Shown: positions 16,300 to 25,650, numbered from the stretch's first letter. The stretch is DNA of 51,120 nt from Flavobacterium sp. UBA7680 (GCF_002482975.1 NZ_DLHA01000014.1:1-51120), one strand, 5' to 3'. Numbers and translations are program-made. The notes: generated by a model not told the origin, from the letters alone.

Positions 16300-17955
16300 T
16301 TACTTATTATCTTTAATGTAGAGAATTGCTCGATCCAGCACTTCATCTTTTCCTTGTTGTATACCTAAAACAGTACGTTTTACAACTATATCAGGAACGA
16401 TTCCAATTCTTTGAGTTTCTTTACCGTCGGGGTAGTAAACACCTATTCCTGAAAAAGGCGCATCGTAATCTTTAATAAAATCGATATGACTGGTGTTGCC
16501 ATCTGCTCCCGCTGTTTGACTGCCAATTACTTTAGCATCATCTGCTGTTTGAAAACACATTGTTGCCCATTCAGACTGACTTAATGAATTCTCATCTACT
16601 AATATAATTACTTTACCTTTGTAATTGTTTTTATTTTCTGTACCGCAAATATCTAATTCTTTCATCCAATAAAATTTACCTGGATAACTGAGATCAGGGA
16701 TTGTGTATTTAGCAAAAGGTTTTGGGCTTGAATTTAGAAATTTAGAAATTTCAAAATTAGCCCCCTTAGGATAGTTCCTGGAATCTAAAATTATGGCTTG
16801 TGTGTCACGTAACTTATCGATCATTAGAGAAACTTCAGATATTTTGAGTTTGCCCATATTTACATAACCTATATTATCTTCTAGCACATAGTATTTTTCC
16901 TTTTTCGATTTTTTAAATTCATTACTATGTGATATATTATAGTCAAAACATTCAATTCTTTTGCTGCTGGTAATTTTGTTGCGCGTGACCTCTACATCTA
17001 TAAAATCATTATAACCAGAAGAAATTTCAGAAACCAGATTTAGAAGATATGCTGATTCATTTGAAGCACTTATATATGGCCTTTCGTTTCTAATAATTTT
17101 AGCAATAGTTTTTCCATCAACTTTGTTAATCAAATCACCAATCTTAATATCATAATGTTCGGCTAATGTATCACTTAAAATTTCTGTCACCACCATTTTT
17201 TGATCCAGAATAACACATTTCATGGGAAGAAATTTTCTCATTTTCCCAATATTTTTAGACATTGTATAATAAAATGATGAATGAGTATCATTTATACGGA
17301 CAACTAATTTTAGCATTGCTAATTTAAAATCGTCTTCATTCTTAACATTTAAAAAATTAGGCAATATGTCTTCAAGAGTTTTGCCCCAATTGTTATCCAT
17401 CAAATATTTATAGGGGTAGAAATATTCAATAATATTCCAATATCGAAAAAGAGCTAATAAACGCAGATTCTTATTATTCCACTGAAAATCAATAGAGTTT
17501 TCATTCATTAAAAATATATTTCCCGCTTCAGTGTTTCCAACATAATATGGCACCCCTTGATATCTATTAACTTCTATGAATTTAAGCTTTTGAGAAAGAT
17601 CTTTAGAGAATAGTTCATTTTGAACTATCCAAGATAAATCAAAATTACGATCATAATAAATAACATCCTTCGAAGGAACAATATTCATTTCCTTAACCAT
17701 TCCTAATGAATCTATCCAGTTTTCAATAATTTTTGAGAATTCAGGTGCGGTTTTCGCCTTATCTATCTGAGGTAAAATTTCTACAAGCTCATTATCCCAT
17801 TGTTTGCTTCCATCGGCCACATTTGGATGGTAATACTTTAAAAAGCCCCAAACTTTAGCTGTCACCACTAACTTTTTAATTTCACTTACATTGTTTTGAG
17901 AATATCCTATCTGCAGAAACAGGATAAATAAAAGTAATTTTAACTTTCTCATCAT
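16300..17955 (-). CDS. S41-family peptidase in the lanthipeptide operon
   Basis: A 551-residue exported protein with signal peptide MMRKLKLLLFILFLQIGYSQ. The N-terminal part (WGFLKYYHPNVADGSKQWDNELVEILP) is shared by a branch of S41 peptidases. A PDZ-like segment lies near residues 240-290 (VTEILSDTLAEHYDIKIGDLINKVDGK). The S41 core contains VILVDENSLSQSEWATM, with the nucleophile Ser near 457, and VIGSQTAGADGNTSH. Its ATG overlaps the LanB stop codon by four bases, so the two are coupled. In the periplasm it could trim the lanthipeptide leader or otherwise mature the peptide. That is inference: the family is known to cut C-terminal or unfolded peptides, and no characterised partner is known to me. 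Confidence 0.85.
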   Translation of the reverse strand: MMRKLKLLLFILFLQIGYSQNNVSEIKKLVVTAKVWGFLKYYHPNVADGSKQWDNELVEILPQIDKAKTAPEFSKIIENWIDSLGMVKEMNIVPSKDVIYYDRNFDLSWIVQNELFSKDLSQKLKFIEVNRYQGVPYYVGNTEAGNIFLMNENSIDFQWNNKNLRLLALFRYWNIIEYFYPYKYLMDNNWGKTLEDILPNFLNVKNEDDFKLAMLKLVVRINDTHSSFYYTMSKNIGKMRKFLPMKCVILDQKMVVTEILSDTLAEHYDIKIGDLINKVDGKTIAKIIRNERPYISASNESAYLLNLVSEISSGYNDFIDVEVTRNKITSSKRIECFDYNISHSNEFKKSKKEKYYVLEDNIGYVNMGKLKISEVSLMIDKLRDTQAIILDSRNYPKGANFEISKFLNSSPKPFAKYTIPDLSYPGKFYWMKELDICGTENKNNYKGKVIILVDENSLSQSEWATMCFQTADDAKVIGSQTAGADGNTSHIDFIKDYDAPFSGIGVYYPDGKETQRIGIVPDIVVKRTVLGIQQGKDEVLDRAILYIKDNK

Positions 17956-20807
17956 CCTTTTTTTGTAAATTTTATTTGATTTAAAAAAGACTTTGTCAAA
18001 TAATAGGTCCTAAATTCATTAAACCTTTGATTATCTTCAAAATGTCTATTCATACTCATATGAATCAAAATTGACACATAATTTTTCTTTGCAGATTTAT
18101 CGTCTAGCTCTCTTTCAATACTCTTTTTTATCTTTTCATTATTTAGGTAATTGAAGAAGTGAAATTCATTAATAAGAAATTTAATGGTTAGGAATTCTTT
18201 ATTAAATGACTTTCTTAAATCTGAAGTCAGATCAAATTCATTTTGAAACATATTAATTGAATCTTCGCAATAGTCAATCATTTCATCCAACGAAAAATCA
18301 AAGATTTCGAGATAACTTTTTATTTTTAATATCGCCATCATTTTAATTAAATCATCATTTAATTCTCCGTTAATTATAGTCATTAAAACATTTAAACTAT
18401 CTAGATTAAATATATCTTCTGCTGCTTCCATTAACCTGATGCCTCCATACCTATGTATTTCCTGGTCGTAAAGCGATATATGATAATTACTGATAAGATT
18501 TATATTTTTCAACTCATGTATTTTACCGATTATATCTTCTTTATTTTTTTGGGAATTAGTCTTAAATCGTAACCTAAGGCATTTATCGGGATTGTAATAA
18601 TTTACAAAAAAGAATTGATCAACTTTTAGATTTGCAAGAATCTCATTATGGACATATTTTAAAATATCTTTATTTGAGTATGAATTTGTAAACGCTTCTA
18701 CATATAACCAATCAGAAACTATAGGAATATTTAAATTATTATTTGCAATTTCCTCAATATCTCCATAAGGAACTATTTGTCTGAAGTAGCTAGTATTTTT
18801 TACACCCACTGCCAGTTCATGCGAGTAATTGGAATTGCCTTTATCATTAACAATAGGATTAAAAAATTCATATAATGACTCGGATATATAGACGAGCTTA
18901 ATTGCTTTGATCTTTTCATAGAGAACCTTTAGATCATCTTCATCTTCTGTATCAAGTACAAGAATCCCTTGTCTTTCCACAATATTAATCAATATTGAGA
19001 AATTATGTTGTTTGATCTTTCCTAATACATACTTTATAAACTCGGCAAATGTATAATCTTTATCTACCAGCAATATTTGTGCGGGAGAAAGTAGCACATT
19101 CTCTTCCATGTAAATTCTAGGAACATAAGGCTTGAAATAACTATATGAATTAAAATTAAAAATAACCCCATATATTTCCTGATTGTAGTATTCAAAATCA
19201 CATAAAAATCTATATATCTCTGAATCAGAAAGAATAGGATTTAATGCAGAAGTTATTTTAGGCAAAATTTCCTTTTTATGCTTTTGAGATACAAGTCTTA
19301 TTTCTCCTCCATTTAAATGGACAAATATATCGGAAAGCAATATGGCGTTTTCGTCATCAAATGATGTATTGATTGGAATAGAGAAGTCATAGAATTGTTT
19401 TTTAGCAGTTACGTTTATACTTCTAAAGGTACCAATACAGTTAATGTCCGCTAAAATTTTTTCACAATTCATTTCTTTCTCGAAATCAACAATTTCTTGG
19501 CAAATACTATCTGTAATATCACTAAACCGTGCAATTAAATTCAAAGCTGAACTAGAACCTAATGATTTTATATATAATATTTTTGCATTTGTTTTTTTAC
19601 AAATTAATCCTTCAGCCATAACACTGAATGAAGCAGGCAGCTTATTTGTCTTTTTTTCTTTATTCGAATTTATGGGCAAATTCAAATAAATATCATCTTC
19701 TGACTCTGCTAAAATCTTTTGCAGGACTTCTTTATCTAATTCTAAATCATAAGATTCTACCAGTGATGTATATGTTAATCCTGAATATGGATTAAAAATT
19801 TTACTTATTGGTATAAATCCGTCATTATAACGCTCACCTATTTTGCCAATAAATTTTTTTAAAGTGTCATTTCTATAAGAAGTATGGGAGTTATATTGAA
19901 TAGTAAAATCAATATAGCGTCCTATTTTTTCTTTAAAATCAAAATCTAAAGTCCCCCCTTCTTTATCGTATGTATTGACTGCGTGCGAGTACCTACCCTC
20001 ATTATTTTCAAATTTAAAAAAGCTGTCTTGTTCACCTAAGTATTGCTGAGAAAATTTTTTAATTTCATTTGATCCTTCTAGTATAAAAAAATCTTTTCTC
20101 ACCAATTTAGAATGTAAGTATATATTTTCTTTTGATAATTTTTCCGCATAAGGATAAAAAAGAAAATATTCAATAATCAATCCGCAGTCTACTACATTTT
20201 TCAAGTAAGATTTCACCTCATCTATTTCAAAACCCTCTAAAATTATCTCATTTAAAACATCTTGAAGAACTGTAAGTTTTTTAAATCTATTTACTAACCA
20301 CTCTAAATCACTATCATAATCAATTTCAACATGCTGCTGCTCCACCTTATCACCATTATGTATATCTGATTTGAAAAAACTTATTTTTGACTTGTTTAAA
20401 AAATGTATTGAGGGATTAATGCAATACAATTTTTCTAACCACTCATTTCCAGAAATCGAATTTAAATGATTTGACAAAAACAAGCTGTCATACTTCACAT
20501 TTAATGCAAGTACCTTTTCATTTTTTATTACGGTTGAATTTCCCCACTTAACAGTTCCAACACTATTGAAAACACCAAATGGCGTAGGATTAAAATGTGC
20601 CCTGATAAAATATTTAGACAGCGATTTTTTAATTTTATCATCCTTGCTTTTAGTAACATCTTCATATAATGTTCTGGATGAGATTAAAATGGAGAGTCTA
20701 AATAACTCATTAGTTTTAAAAAAATTGATTTTGTCCTTTCTATTCTCTTCGTATGATTGAATCGAAAAATTTGCAACTCGTTTTACTATATTATCAAAAA
20801 AAATCAT
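17952..20807 (-). CDS. lanB: Class I lanthipeptide dehydratase LanB (full-length)
   Basis: A 951-residue protein with both LanB parts in one chain. Residues about 1-640 are the glutamylation domain (Lant_dehydr_N), including RAHFNPTPFGVFNSVG near residue 70. Residues about 690-945 are the elimination domain (SpaB_C) with DWLYVEAFTNSY, CLRLRFKT, the conserved EIHRYGGIRLMEAAEDIF and near the end ILIHMSMNRHF. It would use glutamyl-tRNA to dehydrate Ser/Thr of the precursor, leaving Dha/Dhb for LanC. It lies 48 bases after lanC on the same strand and overlaps the S41 gene by four bases. Its length is close to that of NisB-type enzymes. Confidence 0.93.
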   Translation of the reverse strand: MIFFDNIVKRVANFSIQSYEENRKDKINFFKTNELFRLSILISSRTLYEDVTKSKDDKIKKSLSKYFIRAHFNPTPFGVFNSVGTVKWGNSTVIKNEKVLALNVKYDSLFLSNHLNSISGNEWLEKLYCINPSIHFLNKSKISFFKSDIHNGDKVEQQHVEIDYDSDLEWLVNRFKKLTVLQDVLNEIILEGFEIDEVKSYLKNVVDCGLIIEYFLFYPYAEKLSKENIYLHSKLVRKDFFILEGSNEIKKFSQQYLGEQDSFFKFENNEGRYSHAVNTYDKEGGTLDFDFKEKIGRYIDFTIQYNSHTSYRNDTLKKFIGKIGERYNDGFIPISKIFNPYSGLTYTSLVESYDLELDKEVLQKILAESEDDIYLNLPINSNKEKKTNKLPASFSVMAEGLICKKTNAKILYIKSLGSSSALNLIARFSDITDSICQEIVDFEKEMNCEKILADINCIGTFRSINVTAKKQFYDFSIPINTSFDDENAILLSDIFVHLNGGEIRLVSQKHKKEILPKITSALNPILSDSEIYRFLCDFEYYNQEIYGVIFNFNSYSYFKPYVPRIYMEENVLLSPAQILLVDKDYTFAEFIKYVLGKIKQHNFSILINIVERQGILVLDTEDEDDLKVLYEKIKAIKLVYISESLYEFFNPIVNDKGNSNYSHELAVGVKNTSYFRQIVPYGDIEEIANNNLNIPIVSDWLYVEAFTNSYSNKDILKYVHNEILANLKVDQFFFVNYYNPDKCLRLRFKTNSQKNKEDIIGKIHELKNINLISNYHISLYDQEIHRYGGIRLMEAAEDIFNLDSLNVLMTIINGELNDDLIKMMAILKIKSYLEIFDFSLDEMIDYCEDSINMFQNEFDLTSDLRKSFNKEFLTIKFLINEFHFFNYLNNEKIKKSIERELDDKSAKKNYVSILIHMSMNRHFEDNQRFNEFRTYYLTKSFLNQIKFTKKG

Positions 20808-20855
20808 ATGCTGTATTGGATTACTCTATTTGTTTTATTTATGGTTAATAAACTA

Positions 20856-22007
20856 TTAATGCAAATTAAATATGTCCAGCCATTGGAATGAACTCTGTTT
20901 CTTTAAAGTCAGCACTCCCATACCCAAACCTGCTAAACCATTTAAAAGGTTAACCTCTTTCATATATGATCCATCATAATACGTTAAAAATTCATTAAAT
21001 TTTTTAGTTTGTTGATCTAAAATTCCACTCCACTCATTAATCGAATCACTAAAATTTATACTCATATTAGATGAAGCCAAATCATACTGAAGAATTATGC
21101 CTATAGAACCATGACAAAACGTATAATCTTTTACTCCTGAATCATCAGATAATATACGAGTTACATTGTTAACTAATTCAACAGCTTCATACCTTATCGA
21201 ATTGTCGTTAAAATAGAGACCTAAGTTAAATAATGCGTTAGATATCCCTAAATCTCCTTGACACCAACTTACGATAGGCTCTATTTGAAGATCCGTTTCT
21301 AAAATAATCAAATTAGGATAAAATTGTTTTGAACTGCTATGTACCCTTTTATAATTCATTAAGAAATCTGAAATTATATACAATGGTTTTTTGATATCTA
21401 GTTTCAATTCCTTAAAATTTCTTTTTAAATCAATTAAAAAATTTATATATCCAGCAGCCCCATGAGCTAAACCTAAATAATAACAGTGCTGATCAGTAAA
21501 CACAGGTTCTCTTACAACATCTTCAAACTTTGCATTAATTTTTTCAATAAACTCATGCGAAAATTTATATAGAATTTCAATTACTAAATCGTTCTTTTTT
21601 GTTTTGTAACGCTCTAAAAAATATTTAGCAATACCCATTGCGCCATGTAAATAATCATATTTATTTTCAGATGCTAACTCATCAAGTTCACATTGCAGAA
21701 ATAAATCAATATTTGTAAAATACTCTTCATTAACATCAATAAAATTATTTTTTATTCTTAAAAGCATTAATCCATATCCTGCAATTCCGCTACAAAGAGT
21801 CGCTGACGTATGCTCTTCATGTATTAACGTATTAATTTTATCAATAATTATTAATAATTTATTTTTATAATCTTCATTTTTAAAAACTTCATAAAGATTA
21901 TAATAAAATAGAGCTATACCTGACAACCCATCCATAATACCAATTTTATTTTCATCAGGTACTAATTGCCATATATTACTCTCTATTTTAAGTATCACTT
22001 CATCCAT
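20856..22007 (-). CDS. lanC: Lanthionine synthetase C-like cyclase LanC
   Basis: A 383-residue protein with the repeated GxxG helical-barrel pattern (GIMDGLSGIALFYYNL, CSGIAGYGLMLL, YLHGAMGIAKYF, LAHGAAGYINFL). Zinc ligands are visible as SWCQGDLG (Cys near 249) and TFCHGSIG (Cys-His near 297-298). The AHG His near 180 fits the catalytic position. It would join Cys thiols to dehydrated residues of the precursor to form lanthionine rings. The gene follows the precursor gene and a hairpin, and precedes lanB. Confidence 0.93.
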   Translation of the reverse strand: MDEVILKIESNIWQLVPDENKIGIMDGLSGIALFYYNLYEVFKNEDYKNKLLIIIDKINTLIHEEHTSATLCSGIAGYGLMLLRIKNNFIDVNEEYFTNIDLFLQCELDELASENKYDYLHGAMGIAKYFLERYKTKKNDLVIEILYKFSHEFIEKINAKFEDVVREPVFTDQHCYYLGLAHGAAGYINFLIDLKRNFKELKLDIKKPLYIISDFLMNYKRVHSSSKQFYPNLIILETDLQIEPIVSWCQGDLGISNALFNLGLYFNDNSIRYEAVELVNNVTRILSDDSGVKDYTFCHGSIGIILQYDLASSNMSINFSDSINEWSGILDQQTKKFNEFLTYYDGSYMKEVNLLNGLAGLGMGVLTLKKQSSFQWLDIFNLH

Positions 22008-22050
22008 ATTATAAAAACTTTTTATTAATCCAAAAGCAATGATTTATAGT

Positions 22051-22099
22051 AATTATAAAGAGTAATCTTCATAAATTATGAAAATCACTCTTTATAATT
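22051..22099 (-). terminator. Hairpin between precursor gene and lanC (attenuator or mRNA-stabilising structure)
   Basis: AATTATAAAGAGT (22051-22063) and ACTCTTTATAATT (22087-22099) are a perfect 13-base inverted repeat, with a further partial pairing inside (ttcat...atgaa). It lies 12 bases beyond the stop codon of the precursor gene and 44 bases before lanC. There is no strong T run, so partial termination or processing is more likely than full termination. Such a structure lets a precursor gene be expressed above its enzymes, as in known lantibiotic operons. Confidence 0.65.
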
Positions 22100-22110
22100 G
22101 TGTTACTTGT

Positions 22111-22281
22111 TTAATTGGTTGTACAGTTCCAAGCCTTTGAAGTACACTTTACTGGCCAAGTTGAAGCTTGATTACATACTCCAGAAGTTTGAGATTTCCC
22201 TTGATCTCCCCCCCTTGTTTTTTCTAATTCACTTTTACTTAGTTTTTTTACTGTCAGATTTTTTAATTCTAGTTTTTTCAT
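22111..22281 (-). CDS. lanA: Lanthipeptide precursor peptide with GG leader and three Cys
   Basis: ATG at 22281 gives a 56-residue peptide. The leader MKKLELKNLTVKKLSKSELE ends KTRGG (Gly24-Gly25), the double-glycine form seen in Bacteroidetes class I lanthipeptides, where KLxLxxLxVxKLSxxEL is typical. The predicted 31-residue core starts at Asp26. It has Cys at 36, 46 and 53 and Ser/Thr at 30, 32, 33, 40, 41, 47, 48, 54 and 55. Each Cys has Ser/Thr a few residues before it (S33-GV-C36, S40/T41 before C46, T47/S48 before C53), so up to three rings are possible. It is the first gene of the lanC-lanB-S41 strand. The length, the GG site and the neighbours make the assignment firm. The ring pattern is inference. 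Confidence 0.85.
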   Translation of the reverse strand: MKKLELKNLTVKKLSKSELEKTRGGDQGKSQTSGVCNQASTWPVKCTSKAWNCTTN

Positions 22282-22539
22282 AATTTTAAAAATTTAGATT
22301 AATAATGAGCGTAAAGTAAAAACTAAAAGCGCGTCTATCTATTCATTAGTTAAATATAAAATTCCTAAACTAAATAAAATATTACAAATAAGAATATAAA
22401 ATACTCCTTTTAGTATATATTATATTTCTTACGAGCATTTTACGAAAATTATAAAATACTTTTCCTTGAAATAAAAGAAGATTAAGATTTTTAATACATT
22501 TACAAAAATTAGATCTAAATTAAAATTCTTTAAAATTTT

Positions 22540-22917
22540 ATGAATATAGGTGAGTTAATTAGAAAATTACGACTAACAAAGGACATTAAAGCTGTAGTTA
22601 TTTATGAAAAGTTAGGAATAAGCCAATCTACCTATTCAAAAATTGAAAACAATAAGTATAAAATTGATATCAAAACTTTAAAAGAAATATCTAGTATTTT
22701 ATCTACTGACTTAACTACATTAATTGGAGAAGAGAAAGAAGCAAAGATTGATGAAATCAGGAAAAATGATATAGAAAAGGATGTAAATGTTTTCAAATTG
22801 ATAAAATCTTTAGAGACACAATCAGAATTATTAAGAGAGCAAAATAGTTTCTTAAAAAATGAGATTAATAATAAAAATAAAGAAATTAATCAGTTAAAGC
22901 GAAAATTAGCAAAATAA
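22540..22917 (+). CDS. XRE-family regulator with C-terminal coiled coil
   Basis: A 125-residue protein. Residues 1-62 form an HTH_3/XRE domain (IGELIRKLRLTKDIKAVVIYEKLGISQSTYSKIENNKYKIDIKTLKEISSIL). Residues about 85-122 form a coiled coil (LETQSELLREQNSFLKNEINNKNKEINQLKRKL). It is divergent from the precursor gene, with 258 bases between the start codons. A regulator of the lanthipeptide operon is the natural guess. No ligand domain is present. Confidence 0.8.
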   Translation: MNIGELIRKLRLTKDIKAVVIYEKLGISQSTYSKIENNKYKIDIKTLKEISSILSTDLTTLIGEEKEAKIDEIRKNDIEKDVNVFKLIKSLETQSELLREQNSFLKNEINNKNKEINQLKRKLAK

Positions 22918-23614
22918 ACAATGGTTTCTTATAAAAATATTCATTATATTTTAAAGATATAAATCCTCTAAAAATTGAATCTAAATAGGCATTTGAGTAA
23001 TTATTTCTCATCTTTGTCCTGTCACATCTGTCGTATAAAATGGAAAGAAAATACGCTTTATAATTTACATTGAACTTCATATCTTTTCTGCAAAAAGGAT
23101 AAGGCGGTTTTCAAAAATATTTATATCTTGATTTGAATTATAATGGTAAAAAAGCATAACTGAATATTTGGACTTGATACCTTTTTTGCTACAAAATTTA
23201 AGACGGTTTTTAACGATATTCACAAGTATAAAGTTTTGTGGCAGAATCGTGGCACATCGGTATTTGGAAAAATGAAAAGCCAGCTAAATAAAGGTCTAAG
23301 AAGCTTAGGTTCGAAACTTTTAGAGTTCAAATATTTCAACAAATTGACCGGATACTTAGCAGGGATAATTTATATATTACTTTTCAATCATTATAATTTT
23401 GCATTTCAATTTACAATACAATTAGTAACTCTTATAATTGTATAGAATGTAAATTCCAAGTATTGAAATCTTTTTTGGTTTCATCTTATAATTTGAAACC
23501 ACTTTAGAATGTTTTTCAAATATTAAAATTTTGCAATTTTATAATTTTATCCTTATCAAATTTGAAGATATACAGTAACTACAATTGTATGGTATTAATT
23601 TAAGTTTTTATGTC
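22918..23614. other. Gene-free stretch with repeat copies C1, C2 and C
   Basis: No gene was found in about 700 bases between the XRE regulator and the DUF1254 gene. The middle is filled by repeat copies (23071-23325). The open frame 23236-23445 lies mainly on the repeat and is not taken as a gene. Confidence 0.5.
23071..23325 (+). repeat. Dispersed repeat: cores C1 and C2 followed by right-end motif C
   Basis: Core C1 (23071-23115) reads TGAACTTCATATCTTTTCTG then caaaaaggataaggcggtttt. Core C2 (23167-23212) has TTGGACTTGATACCTTTTTT then gctacaaaatttaagacggtttt. The right-end motif follows: GTTTTGTGGCAGAATCGTGG at 23234, cacatcgg, and GGTTCGAAACTTTTA at 23308. The gcagaatcg to gttcgaaa distance is 68 bases. 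This is the same order as at 49841-50080. The copy divides the lanthipeptide cluster from the stress island. Confidence 0.65.
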
Positions 23615-25105
23615 ATGATAATCAAACGAACCTTAATCAAATCCTTATTTTTTTTTCTGACAATTTCTCCTTTGTTTGCCCAGAAATACAAAACAGATGT
23701 ACCTGCATCACTAGTGATTCCTAACAAGATAGAATCTCGTATTGGAACATTGAACTTTAAAGATGGTTTTCCTGATGATAAAACCGTTGAAAAAGTCTAT
23801 GATAACCTCGATTTTAGCAGGGCTCTTATCGCTTTTATGAATACCATGCCCGGAGCCTCGCAGGTAGCACAACGTAAAGGTATTCGTGAATTTGGACCTG
23901 ATAATGGTACCGTTATTATTTTTGAAAACTTAATGGATTCAAGATCGCTTTTTTTAACAGCAAATACAGAGAGCATGTACGCCCTTGGCTGGCTAAACTT
24001 AAAAGACGGACCTGTTGTGGTAGAATCTCCTCCCAATACCCTTGGACTAGTGGATGATTTTTGGTTTCATTATGTAACAGATCTTGGACTTGCGGGACCA
24101 GATAAGGGAAAAGGCGGGAAATTTATTTTTGTACCGCCAGGTTACAAAGGTAAAATTCCAACAGGTTATTTTGTATTTAAACCCAAGACCTATAATCTTT
24201 TATTTGGAACCAGAGGATTTGTAGTCAATGGTGATACAAAATCAACTGCAGAGAACATTAAGAAAAACTTGCGCATATATCCACTTTCAAAAGCTGTCAA
24301 TCCGTCCAAAACGAATTTTGTCAATGTATCGGGAAAATCTTTCAGCACCATCCACTCTATGGATTATAATTTCTTCAAAGAAATTAACGAAGTAGTTCAG
24401 GAAGAGTCAAACGACGCCATGGATTCCGAAACCTTGGGACTGCTGGCTTCGATCGGTATTGAAAAAGGAAAACCTTTTAACCCTGATGAAAGAATGAAAA
24501 AAATACTCACTGAAGCGGCTTCGGTAGGTAATGCCACGGCAAGAGCCAATGCTTACCGTTCGCGCCTGACAGATTCTTTCTTTTTCCCAAACAGTGCCTG
24601 GGGTACCTGTTTTATAGGAGGCAGTTATCTTTTTGAACATGAAGGGGTCCGTATGCTCGATGCTCGCTCTTATATGTTTTTCTATGCCACAGGAATCACC
24701 CCTGCTATGGCTATCCAAAAAGTGGGTGCCGGTTCAGCATATGCTGCCGCATTTGTCGATGCCCAAAAGAAACCCTTTGACGGCGGTAAGACTTATCACC
24801 TGCATTTACCTCCTAATATTCCGGCAAAACAGTTTTGGTCAGTAGTTTTGTATGACAATCAGACTCGATCTATGCTTCAGACCGATCAGCAGTTTCCGAG
24901 TATCAGCAGTCAGAAAAAAGAAACTCAGGTGAATGCTGACGGTTCTGTAGATTTGTACTTTGGACCTAAATCACCTGCAGGAAAAGAAAATAACTGGGTA
25001 CAAACAATACCAGATAAAGGATGGAGCATTATCCTGCGTCTTTACGGTCCGCAGCAGTCATGGTTTGATAAGACTTGGAAACCCGGAGAAATTGAAGAAA
25101 TATAA
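23615..25105 (+). CDS. DUF1254/DUF1214 domain exported protein
   Basis: The ATG at 23615 (MIIKRTLIKSLFFFLTISPLFAQ) gives a 496-residue protein with a clear signal peptide. An upstream ATG at 23585 only adds ten residues and spoils the signal. Residues about 50-180 are DUF1254 (DFSRALIAFMNTMPGASQVAQRKG, LTANTESMYALGWLNLKDGPVVVE). The C-terminal 110 residues are DUF1214 (AYAAAFVDAQKKPFDGGKTYHLHLP, FWSVVLYDNQTRSMLQTDQQFPS, LYFGPKSPAGKENNWVQT). The pair occurs widely in exported proteins of unknown function. Nothing in the neighbourhood points to a specific role. Confidence 0.88.
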   Translation: MIIKRTLIKSLFFFLTISPLFAQKYKTDVPASLVIPNKIESRIGTLNFKDGFPDDKTVEKVYDNLDFSRALIAFMNTMPGASQVAQRKGIREFGPDNGTVIIFENLMDSRSLFLTANTESMYALGWLNLKDGPVVVESPPNTLGLVDDFWFHYVTDLGLAGPDKGKGGKFIFVPPGYKGKIPTGYFVFKPKTYNLLFGTRGFVVNGDTKSTAENIKKNLRIYPLSKAVNPSKTNFVNVSGKSFSTIHSMDYNFFKEINEVVQEESNDAMDSETLGLLASIGIEKGKPFNPDERMKKILTEAASVGNATARANAYRSRLTDSFFFPNSAWGTCFIGGSYLFEHEGVRMLDARSYMFFYATGITPAMAIQKVGAGSAYAAAFVDAQKKPFDGGKTYHLHLPPNIPAKQFWSVVLYDNQTRSMLQTDQQFPSISSQKKETQVNADGSVDLYFGPKSPAGKENNWVQTIPDKGWSIILRLYGPQQSWFDKTWKPGEIEEI

Positions 25106-25172
25106 TAATTTGTTAAGACGAGGAAGTTCCCTTCTATTAATTTCTAATTTAAAATATTTTTGATAATTCACA

Positions 25173-25613
25173 TTATTTCAACTCTTTTAATGCATCTTCC
25201 AGTTTATATTTTTCTCGAACATAATCTTCCTCTAATGAGTCAATAGTCTGTTGTAAAGATGGATCATAGTGCTTAATATCCCCTGCAAATTGTTTAGTAA
25301 ATTTTACTTTTTCCTTTAATAGGTTAAGTTGCTTCTGAGCGTCTTCTATGCACGTATTCATGTATTCCCGCTCGTCTTGAGGGTGCAATTCTACTTGCTC
25401 TCTCTGCTGATCAATAATCTGTTGTGACGATTTAATGATACTGTCTGATTCTTTGTTCAATGCAAACCACTTTCTCAGAAGATTATCATTAATACCAGAG
25501 ACCTCATCTAAATCTGTCTCTAAGCCATTTTCATTTGAACTCGTCCAATCTTTTTGCTGGCAGCAATATAACAGTATAGCAATACCAGCCAGTATGTAAA
25601 ACTTTGTTTTCAT
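25173..25613 (-). CDS. Lipoprotein with coiled-coil helices, function unknown
   Basis: A 146-residue protein with a lipoprotein-like signal (MKTKFYILAGIAILLYCCQQ). Two helical stretches follow: one near 50-75 (KESDSIIKSSQQIIDQQREQVEL), one near 85-146 (EYMNTCIEDAQKQLNLLKEKVKF, QTIDSLEEDYVREKYKLEDALKELK). No domain is recognised. It lies 38 bases downstream of the dinD-like gene on the same strand, so it may share its FNR-like promoter. It converges on the DUF1254 gene. Confidence 0.65.
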   Translation of the reverse strand: MKTKFYILAGIAILLYCCQQKDWTSSNENGLETDLDEVSGINDNLLRKWFALNKESDSIIKSSQQIIDQQREQVELHPQDEREYMNTCIEDAQKQLNLLKEKVKFTKQFAGDIKHYDPSLQQTIDSLEEDYVREKYKLEDALKELK

Positions 25614-25650
25614 ATAATTTCTTATTTAATTTCTCTTGTGATATTTTCAA

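Noticed and set aside
23071..23325. Possible CRISPR array or tandem spacer structure in the repeat copies
   Set aside because: The copies have irregular lengths and diverged sequence, occur as one to three copies per site, and lack uniform spacers and any cas genes.
23236..23445. Open frame beginning WQNRGTSVFGKMKSQLNKGL
   Set aside because: It sits on the dispersed repeat. The copies at 14607, 15714 and 49996 keep DNA similarity but are broken or shifted at the protein level, so a coding role is not supported.
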